A stretch of 44,974 nucleotides of DNA from Atkinsonella hypoxylon (GCA_000729835.1 JFHB01000236.1:1-44974), one strand, 5' to 3'. Positions 1 to 12,780 are shown, counted from the first letter of the stretch. Numbers and translations: made by a program. Notes: generated by a model from the sequence alone, not told the origin.

Positions 1-616
1 CACGTAGTGGAAGCAGCAGCGGCCTAAATCAAGCTATAGTGTATAGTACTAAATCACGTAGAGGCAATAGATAACTGTAATAGTAGTATCTTTATATTAA
101 GAGCGCTGTAATAAACAGTAAGGGTAGAATCTTGAATCTTTCCAGTCCCTTATAGACCTACTAACTATATCAGCAGGCTATAGTCACTAGAAGGGGCTTA
201 TAGGCCACTTTATAATTTCCGCAAAAAGATTTACTATATAAAAACAAAAAAATTAACTTACAGCTATATAAACGAGACGCCTACGTGCATAATTTAACAA
301 ATTCCACTAATAATAAGCAACCCTTATAAGCAACTCTATTTAACAATTATACTATTAGATAGCCCTAATTCTTAGCTTTTAAATAGTATACTTCTTGAAT
401 TTCTACTATTGCTAGTTGTAGAGAAAATCGCTGTTAAAGTTAACTATAGGTTAGGCAACTTTGCCTTAGTTAATTCTAGATGTTTTGCATTTAGTAACAG
501 CGATATCTCTACTAAAAATTAACGTAATAAGACCTAGTTAGGGTTACGTAATAGAGCAACTAACAGGCAACTAGCAAGCATAAAAATAGGCTATATAGGG
601 TAGCTTATTTTTAACA
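1..616 (-). repeat. A1 3' LTR, partial
   Basis: This matches 7193-7809 over its whole length and ends in TTTTTAACA, the element boundary (TG...CA on the sense strand). It lacks the outermost 89 bp. Both A1 LTRs carry a short extra repeat (AACTAACAGGC then AACTAGCAAGC, about 560-585 and 7750-7775) that the A2 and B LTRs lack, so A1 belongs to a separate subfamily. C and G survive better at the outer (left) side than in the matching part of the 7104-7809 copy. Confidence 0.93.
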
Positions 617-624
617 TTCCCTCT
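617..624 (-). other. Polypurine tract of A1
   Basis: On the sense strand AGAGGGAA lies directly before the 3' LTR. A2 and B have AGAGGGAG at the same place. This is the expected primer site for plus-strand DNA synthesis, and it fixes the element as minus-strand. Confidence 0.75.
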
Positions 625-759
625 AGAAATATAAGAAGTAACTAGTTCTACAAGCAACTTAGCTCCTTTAAAGGATATCTAAGTTAGAATTAACCAATAA
701 AATATAGTACTAATAACAGAACTAAAATAATATAACTAATTCCAGCAATTCTAGGGTAG

Positions 760-3700
760 TTATAGTTGAATATAACTAGTTGTTGTTAATTGTTTTTGTT
801 GTTTTCGATTTTTAACTGTTTTTCGTTACTTTTCGATTTTTTAAGTGTTTTTATTGCTTTTATAAGCTAGCTAGAAAGCTCTAGTAACTTAATAAATTAT
901 TAATGCTTTTAAATAGCAAGAGGCTTAGTTAGGCTATCTGCTAGCATCTAATTTGTATTAATATAACTAACCTTAGCTATACCTTTATAAATCTTTTCCC
1001 TAATAAAGTTAAACTTTAAAAGGGTGTGCTTAGTTCTACTATATAACGTTAGGTTGTAAGCAGTAACTATAGCGCCTTAATTATTACACCTAATAGGAAT
1101 AGAAGGGATTAAAGGCAGCTTTATCTCCTTAAAAAGGCTGTAGAGCTACTCTAATTCCCTAATAGCTTTAGATAATACATTAGATTCTGCTTCTAAAGTA
1201 GAAAGAGCAATAGTACTAGCTTTTTTCGATTTCTAGCTAATAGGTCTACTAGCTAGCTTATATAGATAAGTATAGGTTAATTTAGAAGAGACTTTGTTAC
1301 TAGCAAAATCGCTATTGCAATAACTAAGGAGGGTCTTTAAGACTTCTTTATAACTAATAGTAGTATTAGAAGACTTTTTAGAGGAAGACCCTACTAAAGA
1401 GTATAGACTAGAACGCTTATAAACAATAGTAAAGCTTCTAGTACTACCTAAGTACCTTAGGAGGTGCTTAGAGGCATTTAGATGCTCTATATAGGGCTTA
1501 GCTAGGAATGTTAATAGCTACTGAACGGAAAAAGCAATATTAGCCTTAGTTAGCAACATAAGGTACATTATAGTGCCTATTATGCTCTAATAAAGCTTAT
1601 AATTGGATTTTAAGAGAGGTTTTATAACTAGTTGCTTTAGGATTCCCGGCTGTATAGAGATAGAAGCTAGCTTAGCATCTAGTATATTGAATCTTTCTAG
1701 GGCTTCAAGGATGTATTAAGATTAATAGATTTTAATAGACCTTTTAGACCTATTATAGGTGATTTAAACGCCTAGGAAGAATTCTGCTGGTCCTCTATCT
1801 TCTATTAGATAAGCTTAATTTAGTAGCTTTTTAAGCTTATTAATATATCGTAAATTAGGCCTAATTAGAAGATAGTTATTTATATAAGTAGCAATATACG
1901 TAGATATAGCTGGGTTATAAAAGACTGCTAGGTCTAATATAAGAGGTTTAAATCTATGCTTTTAAAGTAATTCTGTTAGAATTTGCTGCTATTCTCTAGG
2001 ACTTTACTTTAGACTATAGAGGGATTTTTCTAGCTTAATTACTTGCTCTTTAGAGGGCTTATAATTACAGCTTTTTAGTAGCTTAGCTACTAATAGCGAT
2101 GCTTGCTCTGCAAATTTAACGAATCTATCTAGAATTTCTATATAAATAGCTTCTTTTAGCTTGCTATTTAAAAACGCTCCTATAAAATCGATTTGCTTGA
2201 CTTCTTAGTTATTAAAAGCTGTAAGAGCTAATAATATACGCTAGCTAGGAGGAATACTAGTTGCAGCAAAGGTCTCTAGATAGTCTTAACCTTCTATTTG
2301 CATAAATCCCTTAGCAATAAGGCAGGCCTTATATTTTATAGGATTATTTTCTTTATCCTTCTTTAGCCTGTAAATAAGCCTATTCTTTAGAACTCTTTAG
2401 CCCTTAGGTACTTAGTCTTTCTCTATAAATTTAAAGGTTCTAGCAGCTAATAGCTGCTTAAATTCGCTATAGGTAGCTTCTATCTAATGCTGCTTAGCAG
2501 AGCTTTTTAGGGCTTGCTTCTACGTGTTAGGAAGTTTATCCTTATTACTATTAGAAGTAATAGCTGCTTTAGTTCTTGCCTTAAAGCATAGATCCTTAAT
2601 TAAGGAAAATATATCTCTATCTAGATCTATAGCATTAGCATTAATAGATTCAGCTTTAGCTTCTATAGGTTCTATATTAGCCTAAGGGGCTTCTATAGTT
2701 ATAGGGGCTTTAGGGGCCTCTATAGCTTCTATAGGGTTGCTTAGTAGAAGAGCTTAATCTATAGGTTCTAGTAGATAATTTAGTACATCCAGATGACTAG
2801 AATAAAGATACTTAGGAGTATAATTATCCACTAATTGCTGGTTATTGATTTCTCCCTCTAAAGGATTATCTACAATAGAACTAATAGGAACCTTAGGGAT
2901 GCCCTATAAAATAAAACCTATTCCTTCTATAATTTTAACGAAGCTAGTCTTTATAACAGCTTATTTAGAGGGGATATATATTAGATATACATTAAAACCT
3001 AGTGTAGCTAAAAGTCTACTAGGAATAGTTCTTTTAGCTAGCTTCTACAACCTAGATTGTTGTTCTAAAGGAATTAGAACTTCGCAATAGGAGCCTATAG
3101 CCCTTATTTTAGTAAAATTAGGCTTATAGGTCTTAGAAGGCTCTAAATTAGCTAGATATAGCTGTTTAGGACTTAGTGGTTTAGTACTATTTACAGTAGT
3201 ATTAACTAAATCTACTATAGCAGGAAGAATATAAGACTATAGATATAGAGGTAATTGTAACCACTATAGGGTAGCACGCAAACGGTCTAGAAGTACCCTT
3301 ATAGCTCTCTCTATTAGCCTATTCTGTTTATAAATATAGAGGCAAGAGGTGCTAAAGTAAATACCCTTAGAAGATAGCTAAGCTTACAACCTAGTATTAA
3401 TTTCTGTACTACTATTAAAATAAAGGTGTTTAGGGTAGCAGTTATACTGGTTTTTTAATTCCTTAAAGAAGCTTTTAATACAGCTATAAAGAGTAAAACC
3501 CTCTTTATTAGCTAGATTAAAAGACTACTTATACTGTAATTTTCTATTAATTAGAAAAAGAACTAGAGGCCTTTTATTGTGCAGTATAGGCTCTATCTTA
3601 ACGGTATCTCCCTCTATAATATCTAAACATCTAGAGGGGTTAGGAATAGCACACTTACTAGGTCTTCTAACAGCTTTAGCTTAATTGTAAGCTAGACAGT

Positions 3701-6196
3701 TAAAATCCTTTTCCTTAATTTTTGTAAAATTAGGAATACCTTTAGTAATAGAAGCAGTCTTCTTTAGTAAAGGGAGTTCTATATGCCTTAATCTAACGTG
3801 CTAAGTAGCAGCTAATTCTAGGAGCTTCTTATAGGAAGAAGAAGCAGTAGGATTTATACTACTAGAATTATCATTAGAGCTAGCTTCCTGTTGCTCTCTA
3901 TCTTACTAGATCTCTTAAGAACTATAGGCCTTATTTAAGGGATCTAGACAGCTACTTCCTCCAATATCTAGTAACTTAGGATTTAGACCTTCTAAATCCC
4001 TGTTATTAGAAGGAATCTAACTAGGAGCCCGTTTAGGAACTAGGGCTAATAGCTCTATAGCATTGTTATTAGTATTATCTGCTTCTTCTTCTTTAAAGTC
4101 AGATAATTCCTTAATTTAGCTATATTCCTCTAGATTAAAAACAGGCTATTAAGGGATTTAAACCTCTATAGGATAACTAGCATTATAACCGCTATTATAA
4201 CTATTGCTAGCTAGAAATCCTATATAAGAGAGATTAGCGTAGTTTTTACACACTCTAGGGGTCTCTTGCCCCTTAAGCTGTAAGAAGAAACTATACTTTT
4301 TAGGATTTAGAAGCCTATAGCAGCTTCTATCAGCTAGAAATAGCTAATTTCTAAGGAGAGTGCCCTCTATTAAATAGTGCTTTAGACTACTAATTAGGTT
4401 AGTATCTAAACCTAGGCAATATAGAGCATCCTTTAGAGCTAAAGGCCTATATTTAGCTGGATTTATACTAACTAGTACCTAGAATACTAACTAGTACCTA
4501 GAATATAGCAGTTCCCTGTCCTTTAGGATAAATTAGACCTCCTCTAGTAGCAATAGGCGCGGTTTTACCCTTTTTTATAGGCTTAAAAGTCCTAAAAAAT
4601 GCCTTATTGTTAACTATATAATAGGTAGAACCTGTATTGTATAGTAGGGAGTTTTTAATTATTCTATTAGAGTAATTAAAAGAAGAGGTATTATTACTAG
4701 TAGTACTAGTATCACTAGTAGTGGATTCTATATCTAAATCGTAAGAATTATTACTACTAGAACTGCTAGATTTACTATTGGAATCTATAGTATCCTAGTT
4801 GCTAGTAGATAGGTTATAACAACCTATAGCAAAAGCAGCTTCTCTATCCTTATTCCTAGAATTTTTGTTACTTCTTCTTTAGCTCTTCTACTTCTTCTTA
4901 TTCTTAGAGGCTTTATCTATATCTTTAGAGGCTTTAGAATCGTTAGAATTAAAATTAGAATCGGAATTCTTCTTCTAATTAGGAGGATTCTTTCCTTAGT
5001 TAGCTTTATTATTATTAGAACTATTAGAATTAGAAGCTTTATAACTAAGAGCCTTAGATATAGAGGAGCTTTTATCTCTTTGTTCTTCTAATAAGTTAGC
5101 TATAAGGAACTGTAAATTTAGCATTTTTACAGATAGACCTTATGCTCTAGCAGCTCTAATAGAATATTGCTGCCTTTTAGCCCAGCTAGGGAAGGTCTTC
5201 TTTAAAGCATTAATATAATAATTTACCTAGTTAATAGGATTAATAGCTACACTATAGAGCTATAGTTTAGCTAGTAAATTATTAAATTTAGCATTAAAGG
5301 CCTCTAAAGATCCCTTATAGTTTAAAAACGATAAGTTGTAATAACTAGTATATAGTGTACTACGTTGTATTTTAGCACTCTATAAATACTGCCTAACTAG
5401 AACGTTATAGGCATCTACAGGGGACTTATGCTAGCTTATAGCAGCTTAAGGACTAGATTAGCAACTATCTCTTATAATTATAAGGATAATAGCTTGTTCT
5501 AAATCTACTAAAGTACTAGCTATACTAGAATTATTAATAAATTAAGGGAATCCTAGTGCCCTAAATTAAATAGTTAAAGCTTACTTCTACTGTTTAAAAT
5601 TTTTAGGGCCTTTTAGCTTAGCAGCCTCTAGAATTAAGTAGACCTTCTTATTTAGCTCTTTTATAGTGCCTTTATTAAAAGTAGGCAGAAAAGTAGCACT
5701 ATTAGAACTAGAAGGTTTAGGGGCTTTAAAAGAGACTTTAGAAGCTCTTTTAGAAGTAATAAGATCTACTACCTTAGAGGGAGACCCTATAGAGAGATTA
5801 CCTATAGATGTAATTATAGTATCTAATTTACTTAGTAAATTAGCTATATTACCTTTATTTTAGCTTTATTTTGCTTCACTATACCTAATAAATCTATTTA
5901 GGGTCTCTTGTTGCTTATCTATTTAAGCTTTTAGATTAGCTTAAACATTATAGACTTGCACTACTCTTTTAGAAGCTAATCTAGCTTCCTTTAGAGCCTT
6001 CTTAGCTGTATAATCTTCTTTATTAAAAGAGGAATCTACTAGCTAAGGGGGGGACCTAGCTGGACTAGGAAAGCTAGTAGTAGCTGTAGCTAGTGTACTA
6101 GAACCACTACCCCGTTTAGGGCTTATGCTCTTTCCCTTACCTATTCCTTTTAGTGCTATTTTAAAGGATTTTAATAGCTAATTTAACGCTCTTTAT
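760..6196 (-). pseudogene. A1 gag-pol polyprotein remnant (copia)
   Basis: RIP-degraded gag-pol, about 1,800 codons, read from 6196 down to 760 by alignment to B. Gag lies at about 4900-6196. The protease motif at about 4640 reads YNTGSTYY, so the catalytic Asp has become Asn. Integrase, RT and RNase H follow toward 800. The RT box that is YVDN in A2 and B has decayed further here to YINN (about 1885). A 19-bp tandem duplication at 4467-4504 also shifts the frame. The presumed start codon has become ATA, as in all three copies, because ATG carries a CpA on the opposite strand. It would have encoded capsid and replication enzymes for cytoplasmic virus-like particles; no function remains. The start and stop are inferred from copy comparison. 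Confidence 0.85.
4467..4504. repeat. 19-bp tandem duplication inside A1 gag-pol
   Basis: The unit at 4467-4485 is repeated exactly at 4486-4504. The equivalent stretch of B (about 26618-26640) has it once. It adds 19 bases and so shifts the reading frame just after the protease region. It looks like replication slippage or end-joining, and is one of the few lesions here not explained by RIP. Confidence 0.85.
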
Positions 6197-7091
6197 AGCT
6201 AATTATAGCCTAAATTACAGTGGAAAAGGTAGTAAACAATAGTAATAATTCTTACTAAATATAGGCTAGAAATGCTCTATATCTTTAGAAATTATACTAA
6301 GATTTTTCTCTAATTTCTTTTGTAACAAGTATAACAGGCTCTAAAGGCTGTATTATATTGCGATCTATATACGCATACAATTTGTATAGCAGACTAGATT
6401 AACTAGCGGTTGTAAGGGGCATAAAACATAGGTTCTAGCTATTTTTAGCCAAAAAATTTAGGAGATTCTTCTCCAATTAGGTTCTAACAAATTAGTAGAG
6501 ACCTAGGTACAGCTAATTTAGGGATATCTAGCTAATTCCTACTTTAAAATCCTAACTATTAGGATTACTATATAAATTAATTCTGCAACTGAAAACACAG
6601 GAATATCTAACAGCAACAAGAGCTGTTAAGCGTGCACTACAAATTGTAGTATAGCTACTAACAGAGGTGCATAGGGTGCACAATATACAAGATAACAGCA
6701 CAACAACAAGCGATGCAGTGCAGCGCTAAGCTTATTTCTTAATAGAAATAATTAATTAGGCAGTGCCTAATAAAACAATTTACAGTGCAAATATAATGTG
6801 TGTAAATATATATATTTTAATGTTGTGCAACAATAGAACCTAGCTATTAAGAATAGCTTTAAAAGTGTATATATATAGGGTGCATAGAACTAGTGCAGAA
6901 GGCACAGGGTGGGCAGAATAAAAACACTAGTATAGTAGCTAGCGATGTATGTGCAGCAGGTATTAATAGCTTCCAGTAAGCTACTAATAGCAGCGATAGC
7001 TGCTAGCGTAGGTCTTAATATAGCTTCTAGTGAGTAATACAGTATATAATAGTAGATTTTAGCGGGCTAACAGCTTGCAGATAGGTCTTCC
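6197..7091 (-). other. A1 leader (5' untranslated region)
   Basis: About 900 bp between the primer-binding site and the gag start, with no coding frame. It is richer in C and G than gag-pol and contains short inverted repeats, including ATTAGGCA-G-TGCCTAAT at 6755-6771 and, next to it, the 8-bp-arm hairpin beginning TTATTTCT. Both are kept in A2 and B. Several GTGCA words cluster at 6620-6720. Confidence 0.7.
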
Positions 7092-7103
7092 GGGCTTATA
7101 ACC
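7092..7103 (-). other. Primer-binding site of A1
   Basis: The sense strand reads GGTTATAAGCCC immediately after the 5' LTR; A2 keeps the unmutated form GGTTATGAGCCC. This is complementary to the anticodon stem-loop of eukaryotic initiator methionine tRNA (GGGCTCATAACC), the internal half-tRNA priming known from Drosophila copia. Confidence 0.75.
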
Positions 7104-7809
7104 TGTTGAAAATAATAGGGATTATAGGACTAGATATCTAAGAGGGTAGTGGTCTCTTAGATTTAGCACCTATAATTGCTTCTAGCAATTATTATGTAGT
7201 GGAAGCAGTAGCGGCCTAAATTAAGCTATAGTATATAGTATAGATCACGTAGAGGCAATAGATAACTGTAATAGTAGTATCTTTATATTAAGAGCGCTAT
7301 AACGAACTTAGTAAGAGTAGGATCTTAAATCTTTCTAGTCCCTTATAGACCTACTAACTATATTAGCAGGCTGTAGTTACTAGAAGAAGCTTATAGGCTA
7401 CTTTATAATTTCCGCAAAAAGATTTACTATATAAAAACAAAAAAATCAACTTACGGCTATATAAACGAGACGCTTATGTGCACAATTTAATAAATTCTAC
7501 TAATAATAAGCAACCCTTATAAGCAACCCTATTCAACAATTATACTATTAAATAGCCCTAATTCTTAGCTTTTAAATAGTATACTTCTTGAATTTCTACT
7601 ATTGCTAGTTGTAGAGAAAATCGCTGTTAAAGTTAACTATAGGTTAGGCAACTTTGCCTTAGTCGATTCTAGATGTTTTGCATCTAGTAACAGCAATATA
7701 TCTACCAAAAATCAACGTAACAAGACCTAGTTAGGGTCACGTGATAGAGCAACTAACAGGCAACTAGCAAGCATAAAAATAGGCTATATAGGGTAGCTTA
7801 TTTTTAACA
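7104..7809 (-). repeat. A1 5' LTR
   Basis: 706-bp LTR. In plus-strand reading it begins TGTTGAAAAT and ends TTTTTAACA, beside the primer-binding site on one side and G2 sequence on the other. Its right, outer part keeps more C and G (for example GTCACGTGATAG near 7740) than the inner part of its partner. Confidence 0.95.
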
Positions 7810-8776
7810 AATATCTTTACACTTATTTAAGTATTTAATCTAAACGCTTTTTTATTATTTAAAATCCTTAAGGCTTTTTACTAAATCTTTCTATAATATA
7901 TTTAGTGTATTTTTTTAATTTATTTAAGTGTACTTTTGCCTTTTTTTACTTCTTTTATTTCTACTTAGAGTCTCTATTAAGCGTAAACTTATTTAAAGGA
8001 ATATTGTCTTTTAGTAGAATTTTATTAGCTTTTTGCTTATATAATATATTTACCTTTAGATTAATTAGTTATAATTGCCTTAAGGGCTAAATCTTCTTTA
8101 TAGCCTCTTTAAGTTAGCTTCTATATTAATTAGCTATTCCCTTTATTATAAAGTTAATAATAGCTATACTTTTATTCTTTATTATTAGCACTAGCTCTTT
8201 ATTATTGTTTAACTTAGCTTTAAGACTCTCTTTAACTATTTAATTATAAACTAAATCCTTAAATAACTTATTAATTAAGATTAAATTAACGCTAATAGCT
8301 ATTACTTTATCTATTATAGTCTTCTATTTAATACTTTTAGTAACCCTTAAGACTAATATAATATTACTAAAATAGCACTTTAAGAGAAGCTTACCTCCTT
8401 TATTACTATACTTAAAGGTAACTTTAGCTATATATATAAAAGGCATTTTAAGGATTAATTATATATATAAAGACTTTAGTGTAATATAAAAGTAAATTAG
8501 TATTTAAATATTTCTAAGGTATAGCTTTATTATTACCTCTTTTAATATTATAAGCTTATATAATATAAAAAATATAGTAGTAGTCTTTTACTTTATTAGA
8601 GTTATTTTTAAATTAAGCTCTTTAATAAAATCCTTAGTAATAATATTCCTTTATAAACTATAATTTATAAAACTATTAATAAGTAAAGAGTTTAGGCTTT
8701 TAAGTTATACTTAAAGGTAAAGTAAGTTCTATAAATAGTTTATAATTGCTTTTAGCTTTAGAATACTATTTAATTC
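7810..8776 (-). pseudogene. Gypsy element G2, pol fragment (protease to start of RT)
   Basis: This is the reverse complement of about 19998-20962 in G1, so it is a second copy of the same Ty3/gypsy family in the opposite orientation. It covers the stretch from the protease-like region to just before RT. A1 abuts it at 7810 and element C cuts it at 8776, where AATTC is the target duplication shared with 42466-42470. Stops occur throughout, all consistent with RIP. A 61-codon open stretch at 7905-8090 on the plus strand is antisense to this coding direction and not a gene. The continuation of G2 pol lies left of A1, outside the window. Confidence 0.85.
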
Positions 8777-9090
8777 TGTCGATAGACCAAGGGTCTAATT
8801 TATACTCCTTCGAGTCGGTCCTATGACTAGTTCACTAGTGCACTAGTATTTACATCAAAGAGGTTTAAATTCGGTTATCTAGGAGTTGTATCTAACTAGC
8901 AAAAGAGGCTATATTATATACCCCGTTGGATGCCTTATATGCCTTAGGCATAGTGTTGTGTTAAGGGGAATTAAGGGGTATTAGCAACCTCGATGTAAGT
9001 AGGGACTAGTGTGTAGATACAACTAATTAGCAGTTGTATCTACCTACATAGGTGCTGGAATCGCACAATAGAGTTATAACGATTCTAACA
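8777..9090 (-). repeat. C 3' LTR
   Basis: 314 bp, TGTCGATAG...TTCTAACA. Compared with 42152-42465, it keeps C/G at nine positions in its first 60 bp where the partner has T/A, but has lost them at twelve positions in 8986-9045. It contains the palindrome ACTAGTGCACTAGT (8834-8847), a direct pair AGTTGTATCTA (8884-8894, 9032-9042) and the inverted form TAGATACAACT (9014-9024). Confidence 0.95.
9014..9042. promoter_or_regulatory. Perfect 11-bp inverted repeat in C LTR
   Basis: TAGATACAACT, 7-nt spacer AATTAGC, AGTTGTATCTA. In the partner LTR (42388-42416) the arms read GGATGCGACC and GGTTGTATCC, so the pairing is ancestral. It lies in U3, upstream of the TATA-like box on the sense strand. A transcription-factor site or transcript hairpin is possible; the function is not known. 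Confidence 0.5.
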
Positions 9091-9097
9091 CTAGCAG

Positions 9098-9108
9098 TCT
9101 CTCTTTTT
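9098..9108 (-). other. Polypurine tract of C
   Basis: The sense strand has the 11-purine run AAAAAGAGAGA, ending 7 bp before the 3' LTR. It supports the minus orientation of C. The gap to the LTR is slightly longer than usual. Confidence 0.5.
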
Positions 9109-9196
9109 ATTGTGCTAGTAGAGTAACTCTAATAGTTATAGTAATAATAAAATAGATTAAAGGAATAAGTAACAATAAATCTAATATTCTTCTGCA

Positions 9197-12076
9197 TTAA
9201 TTTATAGGTCTCTTTACCTAGCCTTCTACCTATATATTAGCCTTATTGTTATTAATAAAGGATTTAAGAGTCTTATTTAGTGTTACTTTTGTTATTAAAT
9301 TAGCAATATTATCTTTGCTGTTAATCCAATAGATCTTATTAATTTTGCGCCTTTTGTATAATTAATGTAGCACTATAATGTTAATTATTAATCTCTTTTC
9401 CTTTATTATACTAAGCTTTATAAGGTATTTATATAATAAGAATAAATCTATATAGACTACTAGTAGAATTAGCAGTATTTATAGCTGCTTTATTACTATA
9501 TTTAACGTAGTGCTAATAGCATACAATATATCTACGCCTTGCACTATACTATATAGTTCTAATGTAAGCGCGCTCCTTATAACTCTCTTGCTTTTAATAG
9601 AGCTATATATAATAATGTTGCCTTTTATTATAAATTTAGCGTTCTCTTTATAAGCTCCTTTATTGCTTAAGATAATTATATATTCTATTTAGGAGCTTAA
9701 ATCTTTATTGTTTGTAAAGGATCTATTAATAAATATATATAATTTAGTAAAGAGAAGGTCTATTAAGATGTATTATAATCTATAAGTTTAGTTATTAATC
9801 TACTATTAGAGCCTCTTATTTAGTTGTTTAATATCGTTAATTGTAATATTTTGCTGTTATATAGCAATAGAAAGGTTAAATATAGCTTCTAGTTAATAGA
9901 TTGTAGTAATATATACGCTGTAAGCTTATTGCTTAATGTACTGTTGTTTCGTTAAATCTATACTAACACTAGTAGTATTAATAGGTTAAATCCTTTTGCT
10001 TTAACCTTTCTAGCGAAGAGTTAAAGTGCTATTATTAGATTTAGTTAATATATATCTGTTAAAAATTAGTAGTGTTTCTGCTGTTAGGCTCTACTTTAGC
10101 TTTACAGTAAAATTAGCCTTCTATAGTTTAAATTTCTTATAGTTAGAGAAGGTTCTATTGCTTAGTTCTAGTGTATTATTAGTCTATATTCTAACGATTC
10201 TAAAGTAATTCTTATTGTTTAATATTAGTAAGTAGGGGTTATATATTAATATAACTATACTTAAATTGTTACAGTAGTAGCAGAAGTATATAGACTACTA
10301 ATATATACCTACTTTAGCAATTCTATATAGAGGCTTAATTACTTCTATTACTGTATTGTAGAGATATAGGTGTTTAATTTATTTAGGAAGTTATACAATA
10401 ATTAATCTATTTAAATTAGTGTTAAATTATATATAAGCCTATATAATATTATAGATCTATAAGACAATATTATATTTTTAGAGAGATAGAGCTAGTGCTA
10501 TAATTAGGCGTTAACTAGCTTATTAAATTGTTAGGGATTGCGTTAAAATTAACAATTTATTACTATTGTTATATCCTTAGATAACTAGTCTTAACTTCTT
10601 ATATAGTAATATAGTTCCTTTTCCTTTAACTTCTTAGACTATATAAGATTTAAAGATATAGTTATTGTATACAGTAGGGTTAAATTTAACAAATTAGAAG
10701 ACGTCTTTAGCTAATAGTGCATTAATTTTAGCTTAGTTAAATGCCTTAAATAGAGCACCTTTTGCTGTAATCTTATTATCTTTCCTTAGTTATATAGCTA
10801 AGTTGTAGTTTACTATTTTTTTTGCAGAAAAGAAAATTTTATCGCTAGATTTATATAGTAATATATAAGTAGGATTAATATTACTACTAGGATTAAGATT
10901 ATAAGGACTACTAGCAGTTAGGCTAGAAACAGTAATATATCTATTTAGTTTATTATTAAAAGCAGAGGAATTTTATATAGAATTAATTAGAATAGGAAGA
11001 GAGTTCTTTCTTAGTCTTCTAGAACCTCTTTTTTATATTAGATTTAAATTAATTAGTTATTTTACCTTTAGAGGTCTTTCTCTCTTCTTTAGTAGAATAG
11101 AATTACTTTTAAGTAGAGATTCTATATTGCTTTTATTAGGTATAACATTAGAAATAGTAGAATAATTATTAGATTTATTGTTATTATAGTAGTAGAGTTT
11201 TACAATAGTTATATAAAAACAAATAGAGCTATAAGGTATTTATATAGTGCACTCCTCGCTATCTATAGTAAGCAGCTTATAGGGGCCTTACTAGCCTTCT
11301 TTTTTACGCTATATATACACTTCTAACTGTAGAGGCAGTAAATATATAGGTGTTATATTTAGGCTATTGCAGAAGGTAAGAGCATTATGAATTTATCTTT
11401 ATACTAAGCACTTTTAGGCTTTATTAGTAGCTTTATATAGAATTAAAGCTTATTGTATTACAGAAAGGCTTAAAGGTAAATTATCTATTATACAGAGGTA
11501 GAAACTAAAGACTAGTAATATAGGCATAAGACTGTTAGGTCTAGTAGAATTATTAATAGCTTTAACAGCTATCTAAAGCTTTTAATCCTTTATAATACTA
11601 GTATTAGTGCCTAATTTGTTGTTAATAATGTTGTAAGCTCTTTATAATAAGCTATAGTACTATTTAACTTTACTAATGCTGTTGTAGGCTTTAGTAGAAA
11701 CTTTATTAATATTAATAGACAACATTTATATATAATAGCGGAATTTAGTAGATATAAAGTTCTTTCTAGCATTATAAACTATCTAGTTAGAAGGGCTTAG
11801 ATAGGTATTAATCTAGCATTCTTTTAATGCATTCTAGATATCTTATGCTTTCTGCTTTTAGGGTTCTAGAAAGCGGGCTGCCTAGAACGAGGTTGCAGAA
11901 TTAACAATGTAAAGAATAGAGCTGCTGTCTAGATGTATAATATTAACAATAATTTCGTAGTTAAAGTTATAGTTATCTTTTAACGTAAATCGGAATTAAC
12001 TAGGTGATTTACCGTTAAGTTAGCAGTAGTAGCAGACTTATGTGATTCTGTTAATAGCGTTGTTGTTACTAATATC
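9197..12076 (-). pseudogene. C pol remnant: integrase core, reverse transcriptase, RNase H
   Basis: The 3' two-thirds of C pol, read from 12076 down to a likely natural stop at 9197-9199. The first codons carry the second half of the integrase zinc-binding motif (VCYYCQ-like, about 12020). The conserved stretch around KAxN followed by a LLVFGFYLR-like block is at about 11480-11570. The RT block corresponding to RDITQAY reads YNII-stop-AY at 10380-10452, and the catalytic QTDD-type box reads stop-TNN at about 10165-10190, so the catalytic aspartates have become asparagine. RNase H follows at about 9300-9900. All lesions I traced are C-to-T or G-to-A. The 5' half is at 39457 onward, separated by A2. 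Confidence 0.85.
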
Positions 12077-12772
12077 TATTGAAAATAATAGGGATTACAG
12101 GACTAGATATCTAAGAGGGTAGTGGTCTCTTAGATTTAGCACCTGTAATTGCTCCTAGCAATTATCACGTAGTAGAAGCAGCAGCGGCCTAAATCAAGCT
12201 GTAGTGTATAGTACTAGATCACGTAGAGGCAATAGATAACTGTAATAGTGGTATCTTTATATTGAGAGCGCTGTAACGAACTTAGTGAGGGTAGAATCTC
12301 GAATCTTTCCAGTCCCTTATAGACCTACTAACTATATCGGCGGGCTATAGTCGCTAGAAGGGGCTTGTAGGCTACTTTATAATTTCCGCAAAAAGATTTA
12401 CTATATAAAAACAAAAAAATCAACTTACAGCTATACAAACGAGATGCCTATATGCACAATTTAACAAATTCTACTAATAATAAGTAACTCTTATAAGCAA
12501 CTCTATCTAATAATTATACTATTAAATAGCCCTAATTCTTAGCTTTTAAATAGTTTACTTCTTAAATTTCTACTATTGCTAGTTATAGAGAAAATTGCTG
12601 TTAAAGTTAACTATAGGTTAGGCAACTTTGCCTTAGTTGATTCTAGATGTTTTGTATCTAGTAACAGCGATATCTCTACTAAAAATTAACGTAATAAGAC
12701 CTAATAAGGGTTACGTAATAGAGCAACTAGTAGGCATAAAAATAGGCTATACAGGGTAGCTTATTTTTAACA
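12077..12772 (-). repeat. A2 3' LTR
   Basis: 696 bp. Its first base pair has decayed to TA (TATTGAAAAT, ancestral TGTTGAAAAT) and it ends TTTTTAACA. C and G are best kept at the left, outer side, for example GTGAGGG and CTCGAATC near 12285-12305, where 38756-39451 has GTAAGGG and CTTAAATC. Confidence 0.95.
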
Positions 12773-12780
12773 CTCCCTCT
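12773..12780 (-). other. Polypurine tract of A2
   Basis: AGAGGGAG on the sense strand, directly before the 3' LTR and identical to the B tract at 30461-30468. Confidence 0.75.

Larger units (their letters stand above)
1..7809 (-). mobile_element. Copia element A1 (left end cut by window edge)
   Basis: Ty1/copia-type LTR retrotransposon on the minus strand. Its 5' LTR is at 7104-7809, its gag-pol remnant at 760-6196 and its 3' LTR at 1-616, which lacks about 89 bp beyond the window start. It is a sister of A2 and B: the three align along their length apart from small indels. It sits in gypsy element G2, whose sequence resumes at 7810. The right-hand target-site copy is probably AATAT (7810-7814); the left copy is outside the window. 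Every reading frame is broken by TAG and TAA stops of RIP type, so the element is dead. Family assignment rests on domain order and on residues described under B. Confidence 0.93.

Noticed and set aside
2845..3090. Open frame on the plus strand, with the same frame at 15042-15233 and, in reverse, at 28001-28192
   Set aside because: Antisense to the integrase-to-RT linker of A1, A2 and B. It recurs because the three copies are homologous, not because it is a gene.
5666..5863. Leu-rich open frame, also at 37310-37501 and in reverse at 25256-25456
   Set aside because: Antisense to gag in all three A/B copies. A Ser/Lys-rich sense frame reads as Leu-rich in antisense, which mimics a conserved small protein.
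7905..8090. Hydrophobic 61-residue frame, with a homologue at 20682-20867 in reverse
   Set aside because: Antisense to the pol region of G2 and G1. The conservation is that of the underlying element.
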